From positions 1 to 39,794 of the forward strand of contig VGUP01000006.1 of assembly GCA_016874175.1 (NCBI GenBank): a DNA stretch of 39,794 nt. Direction: 5' to 3'. Both the position numbers and the translations under genes were made by a program. The stretch's first letter is position 1. Each line of letters begins with the position of its first letter. The notes under the pieces are model-generated. The model did no database searches, had not been told where the DNA came from, and saw only the letters and a list, made by a program, of their open reading frames with translations. The DNA is from Gammaproteobacteria bacterium. Its GTDB lineage: Bacteria; Pseudomonadota; Gammaproteobacteria; Steroidobacterales; Steroidobacteraceae. Positions 6,867 through 15,314 of this stretch are shown here, piece after piece.

Positions 6867-9545
6867 GTGAACAAAAAGATTTCGGCGGCCGTATTCGCCG
6901 CCCTCGCCTCGCAAGGCCAGAACGCCACCGCCCAAACCAGCGGCGGCGAAGATAGCCGGGGGCTCGATGAAATCGTCGTGACGGCCCAGCGCCGCAATGA
7001 AAACATTCAGGACGTGCCGATCACGGTGCAGGCCCTGACCACCGAAACGCTCGAAAACCTCAAAGTTTCGACGATCGATGAATTCGTGAAATTCCTGCCC
7101 AACGTGCAGGCGTCGTCGGCGGGTCCGACCCACGGCAACTTCTCTATTCGCGGTCTCAGCATCGGCGCCGCTGTTCTGCAAGGCGGCGGCACTGTGGGTC
7201 AATGGCCAACCGTCGGCCTCTACCTCGACGACCAGGCGGTACAGCTTCCCGGCCGTAACCTCGACGTCTACGCAGCCGACCTTGAGCGAATTGAGGTGCT
7301 GGAAGGCCCGCAGGGCACGCTGTTCGGTGCGGGCGCGCAAGCCGGCGTCGTTCGCTACATCACGAACAAGCCGAAGCAGGGTATCACTGAGTCGTACTTC
7401 CGTGCGGGTTACTCGACCACCGCGGGGGGCGACGAGAGCTCAAACGTACAGGGCGTGCTGAATCTACCCGTGTCCGACAAAATGGCTGTTCGCCTCGTTG
7501 CCTATAACGACTCGCGCGGAGGCTACATCGATAACGTACCCTCGACCTTCACGCGTCGCACGACGGATACTGCATTCAGGGTGCTCACCGGTGGTCGTGT
7601 ACCAACAGATTCTGTGGCTATCGACAACTTTAAAATTGTCCGGGATAACATCAATCCCGTGACTTTTAAAGGCGCTCGGCTCGGGGTGTCCTATGATTTA
7701 AACGACAGTTGGAATGTGCTCGTCGCACAGAGCTTCCAAGATATTGACAGCAGCGGCGTGTTCTATGAAATGCCCTTTGGCTCAGATTGCCCAGATCCGA
7801 AAAGGGAAGCCACCTGCACCCAAGGTGGTCCACAAAATGCCGCTGTTCGCGGCAAACCTCTGGGTCGCTATCAAGTCACGCTGTTCAACGACAGTATTAC
7901 CAAAGACAGCTATAGCAACACGGCCATCACCGTCACCGGGAGGGTGGGAGAGTTAGATCTCGTGTACTCGGGCTCGAGATTGAGCCGGGACAACTTCATC
8001 CAAGGCGACTACACCAACTACGCACGTGGCCTTTATGGCGTTTACTACCAGTGCACGGGTTACTCTGGTGCATCGGTTGATAAGTGCTACACGCCTTCGT
8101 CGATTTGGCAGGACACTATTAATAACACCAACGTTAGTCACGAACTGCGTCTTAGCACGCCGTCCGACTGGAACGTCGCCGCCATCGCCGGCGTTTTCTA
8201 CGAAGAGCGCAAACTCAACGACGATACCGAGTGGCTATATAAGTCGGTGCCTGAGTGCACCATCGGCGGCCCAAAAAGCTGCTTCTTTGCTCTCAACCCC
8301 GGCGCCACGCCAAAGTTTGCAAATGCGTCATTCAATAATCCGGGTCTGCGTAATTCGTCGACGGGGTTCTTCAATGATTTCAAGCGCACATATGAACAGA
8401 AGGCGGCGTTCCTCTCGGTCGACTGGAAGCTGACCGACTCCGTGACCGTGACGGCGGGCACCCGCTACTTTGACGGCTACAACCAGATGCTAGGCGGTAA
8501 CGTGGGCAGCTTTTTTTGTAAACAGTACGGCACCGGACTCTCCGATAAGACCGGTATCTGTACGGGTCCCGCCAATGGGTCTGCGCCCTACGGGACTAAC
8601 GTTAACAATCAGGCTATCAACAGCTTCACCGATAAGGGCTTTCGAAGTCGCGTCAACGTGAGCTGGAGGATGTCGGATGACCTCTTGCTCTACGCCACGT
8701 GGTCGGAGGGCTTCCGTCCGGGCGGGTTTAATCGGGGCTCTAGCGCCGTGCTGCAGTCGGTCGATCGTAGCTCTGGAGTAGCGAAGGCTGGTACTGCCAG
8801 ACAGTTCCAGATTCCGCTGTTCTTCAAGTCGGACGATCTCGTGAACTACGAGCTCGGTTGGAAGAGCACGATCATGGAAAATCGGGTGGTCTTCAATGGG
8901 GCGGTTTACCAGGTAAAGTGGGAAAATGCTCAGTCAGGTATTTTTGCTCCGCAAGCGGGCTTCGGTAACCTGACGGTGAGCGTCAACGGTCCGAGCTACG
9001 AGACCAAGGGCATCCAGATGAGTCTGAGCGCCCGCGTCTCCGAGGCTCTGACGATCGAAGGTGCAGCCTCGTACAACAAGGCTGAACTCACCAATAACCC
9101 GCAGTTCATCAACAACATCGCAGGCACTCCGGGCTTCGGCAAGCCGATTACCGAGTCTTGGGTCGGTGGGCCGGTGTCGGTGGCGAACGTGTTCGGTGTC
9201 GAGGGGGACCCGGCGGCGAATGCACCGAAGATCCAGGGCAACGTCCGCTCGCGTTACGAGTGGAGCGCGAACGAGTACGACTACTACTGGCAGCTCGGTC
9301 TCGTGTACATGGATGATCGTCGATCCGCAGCGAACCGCTTACAGACCTTTCAGCTGAAGTCCTACACTGATGTAAGCCTGTCAGCCGGTGTCGCCAGAGA
9401 TAAATGGACAGCGGAGTTGGTCGTGAGCAACCTCACGGATCGTCGTGAGGCGGACTTCGCCTCAAGCTCGCAGTTCGTCGAGACGCGTAACCCGCCGCGT
9501 CCGCGCACGATTGGCGTGCAGTTCGGCTACAACTTCGGCGAGTAA
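6867..9545 (+). CDS. TonB-dependent outer-membrane receptor
   Basis: An 892-residue outer-membrane active transporter. It starts at GTG 6867 with a short signal peptide (MNKKISAAVFAALAS to about residue 23, ending near ATAQ). The TonB-box-like stretch LDEIVVTAQRR begins at about residue 33. A plug domain follows (DVPITVQAL, SIRGLS, ERIEVLEGPQGTLFGAG, VRYITNKP), then a long beta-barrel with alternating aromatic strands. WSEGFRPGGFN is a typical barrel block, and the chain ends at YNFGE. Such receptors import large or scarce substrates (siderophores, glycans, cobalamin); no feature identifies this ligand. The middle of the gene (about 7560-8660) looks less GC-rich than its flanks. A strong terminator follows at once, then a TPR-sulfotransferase gene, a pairing I recall from TonB-receptor-rich proteobacteria. 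Confidence 0.96.
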   Translation: MNKKISAAVFAALASQGQNATAQTSGGEDSRGLDEIVVTAQRRNENIQDVPITVQALTTETLENLKVSTIDEFVKFLPNVQASSAGPTHGNFSIRGLSIGAAVLQGGGTVGQWPTVGLYLDDQAVQLPGRNLDVYAADLERIEVLEGPQGTLFGAGAQAGVVRYITNKPKQGITESYFRAGYSTTAGGDESSNVQGVLNLPVSDKMAVRLVAYNDSRGGYIDNVPSTFTRRTTDTAFRVLTGGRVPTDSVAIDNFKIVRDNINPVTFKGARLGVSYDLNDSWNVLVAQSFQDIDSSGVFYEMPFGSDCPDPKREATCTQGGPQNAAVRGKPLGRYQVTLFNDSITKDSYSNTAITVTGRVGELDLVYSGSRLSRDNFIQGDYTNYARGLYGVYYQCTGYSGASVDKCYTPSSIWQDTINNTNVSHELRLSTPSDWNVAAIAGVFYEERKLNDDTEWLYKSVPECTIGGPKSCFFALNPGATPKFANASFNNPGLRNSSTGFFNDFKRTYEQKAAFLSVDWKLTDSVTVTAGTRYFDGYNQMLGGNVGSFFCKQYGTGLSDKTGICTGPANGSAPYGTNVNNQAINSFTDKGFRSRVNVSWRMSDDLLLYATWSEGFRPGGFNRGSSAVLQSVDRSSGVAKAGTARQFQIPLFFKSDDLVNYELGWKSTIMENRVVFNGAVYQVKWENAQSGIFAPQAGFGNLTVSVNGPSYETKGIQMSLSARVSEALTIEGAASYNKAELTNNPQFINNIAGTPGFGKPITESWVGGPVSVANVFGVEGDPAANAPKIQGNVRSRYEWSANEYDYYWQLGLVYMDDRRSAANRLQTFQLKSYTDVSLSAGVARDKWTAELVVSNLTDRREADFASSSQFVETRNPPRPRTIGVQFGYNFGE

Positions 9546-9562
9546 TGCTCGGCCAACCCAAG

Positions 9563-9596
9563 GCGGCGGATCGGCAACGGTCCGCCGCTTTTTTTT
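9563..9596 (+). terminator. intrinsic terminator after the TonB receptor gene
   Basis: GCGGCGGA (9563-9570) pairs with TCCGCCGC (9581-9588). The stem extends inward through one T-G wobble and two G-C pairs to a GCAA tetraloop (9574-9577), about 11 bp in total. It is followed by a run of eight T (9589-9596). This is a textbook rho-independent terminator lying only 10 bases before the proposed TTG start of the next gene. Confidence 0.93.
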
Positions 9597-9606
9597 ACTG
9601 CGTGCT

Positions 9607-11601
9607 TTGACCAACGAAACCACCACAGTCCTTCCCGACCTCGAAAATATTCTGCCTGTGCTGCGGCAGTCGCTGGGGCGTGGCCGATATGCCGAGGTTC
9701 TGCAGGTGGCCGATGCCTACCTAGGCGGGCATCTTGGGCATCGCGAGCTGCTTTATCTCGTCGCGGTCGCGCAGCGCATGCTGCAGCGTATTCCCGAGGC
9801 CTTGGGCACCCTCGCCACGCTGCAATCCTTTCATCCCAAGTACTCGCGGCTCTTTCAGGAGCGTGGGCACTGTCATGTGTTCACACGCGATGCGGCGAAA
9901 GCCGTCGAGGCTTTCGAATGGGCCATTCGCTACAACCCGGCGCTGCCTGCGAGCTGGCAGGCACTGGAGAAGCTCTATCGCATCGTGGGTCGAACCCAGG
10001 ACGCAGCCAATGCGGCAGGACACGTGGCCAAGCTCGCGAACCTGCCGGCTGAGGTCGTCGCCGCGCGCAGCATGGTGGCCGATGGCGAGTTCAAGGATGC
10101 CGAGCGCACCACACGCGCCTACCTCGCTACCCATCCGGACGATGTCGAGGCCCTGAGGGTGCTGTCGATGATCGCTCGCCATTTCGAATACAACACCGAT
10201 GCCGAGGTGCTGCTCGACAAGCTGCTCGCCAAGTCCCCCACCTACAACTCGGCGCGCTACGACCTCGTGCTCACGCTCGTCGATCTGCACAAACATCAGC
10301 GAGCTCGCGAGCAGGCCGAGATTTTATTGGCTGCCGAGTCGCGCAACCCAGGCGTCCGTGTCACCTATGCAGGGATCCTCATGGCACTCGGGCAGGTCAA
10401 TGAGTCGATCGAGCGCTATCAGCAGCTACTCAAAGAAATGCCGCGAGATTCCGAGCTGCACCAGTCACTCGGTCACGCCCTCAAGACCACCGGCGAGGCC
10501 GCCAAAGCCATCGAGTGCTATCGGCGAGCCGTCGAAATACGTCCCGATTTCGGCGAGGCTTACTGGAGTCTGGCCAATCTCAAAACCTACCGGTTTCCCG
10601 AGACTGAACTCGAGCGTATGCGCCACTACGAGGCGCAGCCCTATCTGCAGCAAACCGACCGGTACCACTTGTGTTTTGCTCTCGGCAAGGCGCTCGAAGA
10701 TCGTGGCGAGCATTCCGAATCCTTCACTTATTACGAACGTGGTAACGCGCTCAAAAAAGAAGGCAGCCTGTACCGCGCCGCGGCCCAGGAGCGCGCGGTG
10801 CGCAGGCAAATGGAGATCTGCACCCCCGAATTCTTTGCCGAGCGACGCGGCTGGGGCTACCCCAACGCTTCGCCGATCTTCGTGCTGGGTCTGCCGCGCG
10901 CGGGCTCGACGCTGCTCGAGCAAATTCTTGCCTCGCACTCGCAGGTCGAGGGCACGATGGAGCTTGCGAATATTCCGCGGCTCGTGGGTTCGCTAGGTAG
11001 TGGCGATAAATTCGGCGACACGCATTACCCGGGTGTGCTCACGGACCTCACGGTCGAGCAATGTCGTGAGTTTGGCGAGGCCTATATTCGTGACACGCAG
11101 GTGTACCGCAGCGGCGCGCCGTTCTTCATCGACAAGATGCCGAACAACTTTCGCAACATCGCGCTCATCCAGCTGATTTTGCCGAATGCCAAAGTCATCG
11201 ACGCGCGGCGCGATGCCATGGATTGCTGCTTCAGCAATTTCAAACAGCTCTATGCGAACGGGCATCCGTTCTCGTACAACCTCGAGGATATCGGCCGGTA
11301 TTACCGTGCTTACGTCGAGCTGATGAGCCATTGGGACAGGGTGCTGCCCGGGCGGGTGCTCTGCGTGTACCACGAAGAGGTGCTTGACGATCTCGAGAGC
11401 AGCGTACGTCGCATCCTCGATTATTGCGGCCTGCCCTTCGAGCAAGGCTGCATCGAGTTCCACCGCAATGAGCGGCGCGTACACACCGCGAGTGCCGAGC
11501 AAGTGCGACGGCCCATCAATCGCGATGGCGTCGGTCAGTGGCGCCCGTACGAGCCGTGGCTGGGGCCACTCAAAGAAGTGTTAGGCCCCCTCGCCCGCTG
11601 A
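9607..11601 (+). CDS. TPR-repeat sulfotransferase family protein
   Basis: About 664 residues. The first 400 or so are tetratricopeptide repeats (for example the block around ALPASWQALEKLY and the repeat with AIECYRRAVEIRPDFGEAY). The C-terminal part is a PAPS-dependent sulfotransferase domain, with the 5'-phosphosulfate loop GLPRAGST at about 428-435 and a 3'-phosphate-type region near DARRDAMDCCFSNF. It would transfer sulfate from PAPS to an alcohol or peptide tyrosine on a partner held by the repeats; the acceptor is unknown. The open frame extends upstream into the receptor gene, but any start there would precede the terminator. I choose TTG 9607; GTG 9658 is the alternative, and neither has a clear ribosome site. 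The stop abuts the stop of the convergent gene with no spacing. Confidence 0.9.
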   Translation: MTNETTTVLPDLENILPVLRQSLGRGRYAEVLQVADAYLGGHLGHRELLYLVAVAQRMLQRIPEALGTLATLQSFHPKYSRLFQERGHCHVFTRDAAKAVEAFEWAIRYNPALPASWQALEKLYRIVGRTQDAANAAGHVAKLANLPAEVVAARSMVADGEFKDAERTTRAYLATHPDDVEALRVLSMIARHFEYNTDAEVLLDKLLAKSPTYNSARYDLVLTLVDLHKHQRAREQAEILLAAESRNPGVRVTYAGILMALGQVNESIERYQQLLKEMPRDSELHQSLGHALKTTGEAAKAIECYRRAVEIRPDFGEAYWSLANLKTYRFPETELERMRHYEAQPYLQQTDRYHLCFALGKALEDRGEHSESFTYYERGNALKKEGSLYRAAAQERAVRRQMEICTPEFFAERRGWGYPNASPIFVLGLPRAGSTLLEQILASHSQVEGTMELANIPRLVGSLGSGDKFGDTHYPGVLTDLTVEQCREFGEAYIRDTQVYRSGAPFFIDKMPNNFRNIALIQLILPNAKVIDARRDAMDCCFSNFKQLYANGHPFSYNLEDIGRYYRAYVELMSHWDRVLPGRVLCVYHEEVLDDLESSVRRILDYCGLPFEQGCIEFHRNERRVHTASAEQVRRPINRDGVGQWRPYEPWLGPLKEVLGPLAR

Positions 11602-12810
11602 TCAGTGCGTCGCCTTGATGCGCTCGAAATCGAGCACCCGATCGTCCGGCGATGAGTTGATGGCGGCCACCCGCTCGCGGTGGGCGTACAGCAGATAGCC
11701 GATGCAGGCGAGGTAAATGCCCACCACCACGCTGCCGATCCACTGAATACGCAGCCACTGCGTCTGGAACATCACCGCGAGCGCAAACAATAGCGCGACA
11801 TTCATGGTGATATGTCGCCAGCGCCCCAGTCGACTGACCGTCAGGCCCAAGTTGTCGGTGTAGAGCCTAATCAGACTGTCGAGCGAATTGATCACGAATA
11901 CGCTACCGACCACGATCATCGAGAGATTGACCAGACCCGAGGTGTCGATGGCATGCAGGTGATAGTGATAAAGCAACGCAAACCAGACTGCGATCGGAAT
12001 GGACGGAATCGTCAACAACGCGAGCAGCAGCTGCCAAGTGCGCAAGCCGCCGACGAAGCGCGAAGTGAATTGCCCAATCATGATCGACCAAGCGAACCAC
12101 CAGAAAAGATAAAACTCGTGGTAATCGTTCATCGGCAGAACGAAGCGGTCCAAGTGGGTGAAATATTCGTTGACGCCACTCAAGGTGCGACCGAGGGTTG
12201 TGGGCCCGATATCAGCGTGCACGGCAAGTCCAACGATCAGCGCGAGGAACATCCAAACGGACGCCAAGCTGAGCAGACGTAAATATTTGATGTCGGTGGC
12301 GGTCACCGCAGAGGCCAGAATCACCAGCAGGGTGATCACATAAAATGGACCAATGACGTTTTTGCCATCTCCCATTTCCGGGATGTAGCTCGGCAGATTC
12401 GCCAGAAAAAGTGACGCAGTGAATGCACAGGTGCCCATGATCACGACATTATTGAGGATCCGCACCAGCGGGATCTCGAAGAAACGTACACGCGGTTCGA
12501 TGACGCAAAAATAGAAACTGGTCAGAAAATAAAAGGACCAAATGAGAAAACCCCAGAAGCCGAACTCGATGGCCAGCGGGTTGGCAAACGCGTACTCGGG
12601 GTTGGCTCCGGTATCCGCATAAATCGGAAACTCGGTCAGCGGCAGCATGATGAGCCCCACGTCCAGACCGGACGTGAAGAGAATGGAGATCAGCGTGAAT
12701 AACGGCACCGGGGTCTCGCCGATACAGCGGACATTCCCCCACTTCCAGAGGCAGAAAGCGGCCAAGAAGAGCACCAGCAACACGCCAACCGAGATGATGA
12801 TCGTCAGCAC
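11602..12810 (-). CDS. short, divergent BCCT-like membrane transporter
   Basis: A 402-residue polytopic inner-membrane protein, about 100 residues shorter than a typical BCCT carrier. Its first helix starts at residue 3. TSGLDVGLIMLPLTE (46-60) lines up with the BCCT glycine motif AAGMGIGLMFWGVAEP but has Asp in place of the central Gly. FYLFWWFAWSIMIGQFTSR lines up with the Trp-rich BCCT helix FYWAWWIAWSPFVGMF. I therefore call it a divergent BCCT protein, which implies transport of a quaternary amine or relative, but function could have shifted. The start is GTG (12808-12810) with purine-rich sequence just before it. It stands alone, divergent from the MFS/ABC operon across 105 bases and convergent with the sulfotransferase gene. 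Confidence 0.75.
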   Translation of the reverse strand: MLTIIISVGVLLVLFLAAFCLWKWGNVRCIGETPVPLFTLISILFTSGLDVGLIMLPLTEFPIYADTGANPEYAFANPLAIEFGFWGFLIWSFYFLTSFYFCVIEPRVRFFEIPLVRILNNVVIMGTCAFTASLFLANLPSYIPEMGDGKNVIGPFYVITLLVILASAVTATDIKYLRLLSLASVWMFLALIVGLAVHADIGPTTLGRTLSGVNEYFTHLDRFVLPMNDYHEFYLFWWFAWSIMIGQFTSRFVGGLRTWQLLLALLTIPSIPIAVWFALLYHYHLHAIDTSGLVNLSMIVVGSVFVINSLDSLIRLYTDNLGLTVSRLGRWRHITMNVALLFALAVMFQTQWLRIQWIGSVVVGIYLACIGYLLYAHRERVAAINSSPDDRVLDFERIKATH

Positions 12811-12880
12811 CGCCCACCCCGCACTCGACCGCCCCCACTGACTATTAACCCTACCACGACCGCAACTCGCCGAAAGCCGC

Positions 12881-12886
12881 TATGAT
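12881..12886 (+). promoter_or_regulatory. possible -10 box for the MFS/ABC transporter operon
   Basis: TATGAT matches five of six positions of the -10 consensus and would start a transcript about 20 bases before the GTG at 12916. No good -35 box lies 16-18 bases upstream, so a regulator-assisted promoter or a chance match are both possible. Confidence 0.3.
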
Positions 12887-12902
12887 CGAGCCGGTCATAT
12901 TC

Positions 12903-12908
12903 GGGGGA
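12903..12908 (+). promoter_or_regulatory. ribosome binding site for the MFS transporter
   Basis: GGGGGA stands seven bases before the GTG at 12916 and supports that start; the resulting protein has a short hydrophilic N-terminal tail before the first membrane helix. Confidence 0.75.
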
Positions 12909-12915
12909 TTGCATC

Positions 12916-14232
12916 GTGCAAGAAAACGATAAAACCGGGTCGACCGCCTCGCCGTTCACACGTTGGTACGTGTTACTCGTGATGGTGGGCGTCTATTCGC
13001 TCAGCATCGCGGACCGCTATGTCATATCCACCCTGCTCGAGCCGATCCGGCTTGAACTGCAACTCACCGACTCCGGAATCGCCTTCCTCACCGGTGTGTC
13101 GCTCGCGCTGTTTTATGTGCTGTTCGGTTTCCCGATGTCCTGGCTCATCGACCGCTATAGCCGACGAAATATCATCGCGCTCTCGGTCATCGCCTGGTCG
13201 GCCATGACCACATTCTGCGGTCTTGCACAAAATTACTGGCAGCTGCTGATCTCGCGCATCGGTGTCGGGGTGGGTGAAGCCGGCGGGACACCCGGCGCAA
13301 GCTCGATTCTCTCCGACTACTTCCCGGCCTCGCAGCGACCCATGGCTCTCACCGTGTTCGCGCTCGGCGCATCTATCGGCGCCTGGGTCGGCGCCGACGT
13401 CGCCGGACAACTCGCCGACCTTTACGGCTGGCGTTCAGTATTTCTTTGGCTCGGCATTCCGGGTGTCATCTTTGGTCTGCTGATTTTCTTCACCATCCGC
13501 GAACCGCGTCGCGGGCAGCTCGATCTCAAGGCGGCCGAACAAGCGCCGGACTTCATGACCACGATGCGTTATCTGTGGACGCAGCGCTCGGCGGTGCACG
13601 TGATGATCGGCAGCGCGCTCACCGCGCTTTGGGGTTGGGGACTCATTTGGTGGACGCCAACCTTCTTGATGCGCAATTTCGGTCTCACGGCGGGCGAAGC
13701 CGGCACCTTGACCGGACCCATGCATCTGATCGGCGGCAGCCTCGCCACAGTGTTCACCGCCTGGCTCGTTGCGCGTCCCTCCATGGCCGACCCGCGACGC
13801 GTCGTCTGGCTGATGGGCGCGGTCATCGGCGTGGCCTCGGTAGTGTCGTGGTTCATCTACACCAGCCACTCGCTGGCCACCACCGAGATCTTGTTCTGGC
13901 TTTTCATCCCATCGATTTATTTCTATATCGGACCCTGCTTCGGTCTGCTGAACAATCTCGCCGAACCGCGCATGCGAGCCATCTTCTGCGCGTCGACCTT
14001 GTTCGTCGCCAATGTGGGTAATCTCATCATCGCGCCGCAACTCGTCGGCTGGCTGAGTGACTCGTACATCGCCGATGGCATGAACAACGCCGCATCCCTG
14101 CGCACCGCGATGCTGTGGCTGGTGCCCACGGGCCTCTGGGCCACCTTCCATTATTTTTGGTCAGCACGGCAAATCGTCAGCGATCAAGTTCGGGCTACGG
14201 GTATCGATCCGGCGGCCGAGGCGCGTACATGA
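12916..14232 (+). CDS. major facilitator superfamily transporter, spinster-type
   Basis: A 438-residue, twelve-helix inner-membrane carrier. After about 18 hydrophilic residues the first helix starts (WYVLLVMVGVYSLSIADRYV). The loop between helices 2 and 3 has the MFS signature DRYSRRN. GVGVGEAGGTPGASSILSDYF on helix 4 and the loop after it is characteristic of the spinster-like group in bacteria, followed by DLYGWRSVFLWLGIPG. It exchanges a small organic solute, identity unknown. It starts at GTG 12916 after a good ribosome site. Its stop overlaps the ATG of the binding-protein gene (ATGA), so a secondary carrier and a whole ABC importer share one operon. That suggests they handle related compounds, or uptake and export of one compound and its product. 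Confidence 0.92.
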   Translation: MQENDKTGSTASPFTRWYVLLVMVGVYSLSIADRYVISTLLEPIRLELQLTDSGIAFLTGVSLALFYVLFGFPMSWLIDRYSRRNIIALSVIAWSAMTTFCGLAQNYWQLLISRIGVGVGEAGGTPGASSILSDYFPASQRPMALTVFALGASIGAWVGADVAGQLADLYGWRSVFLWLGIPGVIFGLLIFFTIREPRRGQLDLKAAEQAPDFMTTMRYLWTQRSAVHVMIGSALTALWGWGLIWWTPTFLMRNFGLTAGEAGTLTGPMHLIGGSLATVFTAWLVARPSMADPRRVVWLMGAVIGVASVVSWFIYTSHSLATTEILFWLFIPSIYFYIGPCFGLLNNLAEPRMRAIFCASTLFVANVGNLIIAPQLVGWLSDSYIADGMNNAASLRTAMLWLVPTGLWATFHYFWSARQIVSDQVRATGIDPAAEART

Positions 14233-15302
14233 CGCGGTGGTCGGTGGCTCTGCGCGCGGCGCTCTGGGCCGGCCTGCTGAGCTGCGGCGCATCGATCGCG
14301 AATGCAGCCGGCGGTACGCTGCGCATCATCACTTGGGCCGATTATGTGCCCGCTGATGTAGCCGCACAGTTCACCAAAGAAACCGGCATCAAGGTCGAGG
14401 TTGCGCTCTCCAACAACGAAGAGCTAATCTCCAAGCTGCGCGCGACGCGTGGCGCCGGCTTCGATCTCGCCCAGCCCTCGCAAGATCGCATCCTCGGGCC
14501 CCAACAAGAATTCGGCATCTACAAGCCGATCGACCTTGCCAAGGTTCAGGTCGATCGTATTCAACCCGACCTGCTCGCGACGGTGCGTCGTAATGCCACG
14601 ATCGGCGGTCGTCTCTACGCCCTGCCCTATGTTTGGGGTGCCGAGGGCTTGGTGGTCAACACCAAGCGCACGCAGATCAATGATTATCTCGATCTCTGCC
14701 ATGCCGATCTGCGCAGCCGTACCTCGGTGCGCTTGCGTCGCCCGACCTTGATGGCCTTCGCCTTCGCGATGGACAAAGATCCGTTCGCGCTCTACGGCGA
14801 CACCAAAGCCTATACCGCACTGATGGAACAAGTCGGTGCGCGACTCATCGCCTGCAAGGCCAACTTCCGCTTCTTTTTCGATAATCGCGATCAACTTCTG
14901 AACGGCATGCGCTCGGGCGAACTGCATGCCGCGATGATGTGGGACTCGGGCGGTTGGAGACTCAACCGCGAAAATCCGGACATCAAATTCATTGCGCCAA
15001 AATCGGGTGCGCTCGGCTGGCTCGACACTTACGCCCTGCCTGCGCGCGGCAAGAACGAAGCGGCCGCCTACGCCTGGATCAACTTCACCCTGCGACCCGA
15101 GATCGCGGCGCGTATCGCCAAAGCCATCGGTAATTTCTCGGCCGCCAAGGGCGCCGACCAACTCACCGATCCCGTGCTGCGCGCGCAGTTCGCGGCAAGC
15201 TTCCCGGAAGGCTTCAAGAGCGTACGCTGGTATCCGGCGATTCCGCCTGGTCTCGAAGAAATCGAGGGCCGCATACTCGATCGCGTCAAGGCAGCCAAAT
15301 AA
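14229..15302 (+). CDS. periplasmic substrate-binding protein, spermidine/putrescine (PotD/PotF) type
   Basis: A 357-residue ABC-importer binding protein with a cleavable signal peptide (residues 1-26, ending ASIANA before AGGTLRII). The opening of the mature part, LRIITWADYVPADVAAQF, is the usual start of polyamine-type binding proteins, and YALPYVWGAEGLVVN is a second family block. The open frame extends 38 codons upstream, but the ATG at 14229 overlaps the MFS stop and puts the signal peptide at the N terminus. With the next three genes it forms a complete importer. PotD-type proteins also bind other cationic amines, and the nearby methylamine-oxidising flavoproteins make a methylated amine a fair guess. 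Confidence 0.92.
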   Translation: MTRWSVALRAALWAGLLSCGASIANAAGGTLRIITWADYVPADVAAQFTKETGIKVEVALSNNEELISKLRATRGAGFDLAQPSQDRILGPQQEFGIYKPIDLAKVQVDRIQPDLLATVRRNATIGGRLYALPYVWGAEGLVVNTKRTQINDYLDLCHADLRSRTSVRLRRPTLMAFAFAMDKDPFALYGDTKAYTALMEQVGARLIACKANFRFFFDNRDQLLNGMRSGELHAAMMWDSGGWRLNRENPDIKFIAPKSGALGWLDTYALPARGKNEAAAYAWINFTLRPEIAARIAKAIGNFSAAKGADQLTDPVLRAQFAASFPEGFKSVRWYPAIPPGLEEIEGRILDRVKAAK

Positions 15303-15314
15303 ATCGCGGCTTGC

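Noticed and set aside
9445-9606. Sulfotransferase start inside the receptor gene
   Set aside because: It would place the start upstream of a strong terminator and encode a shadow of receptor codons.
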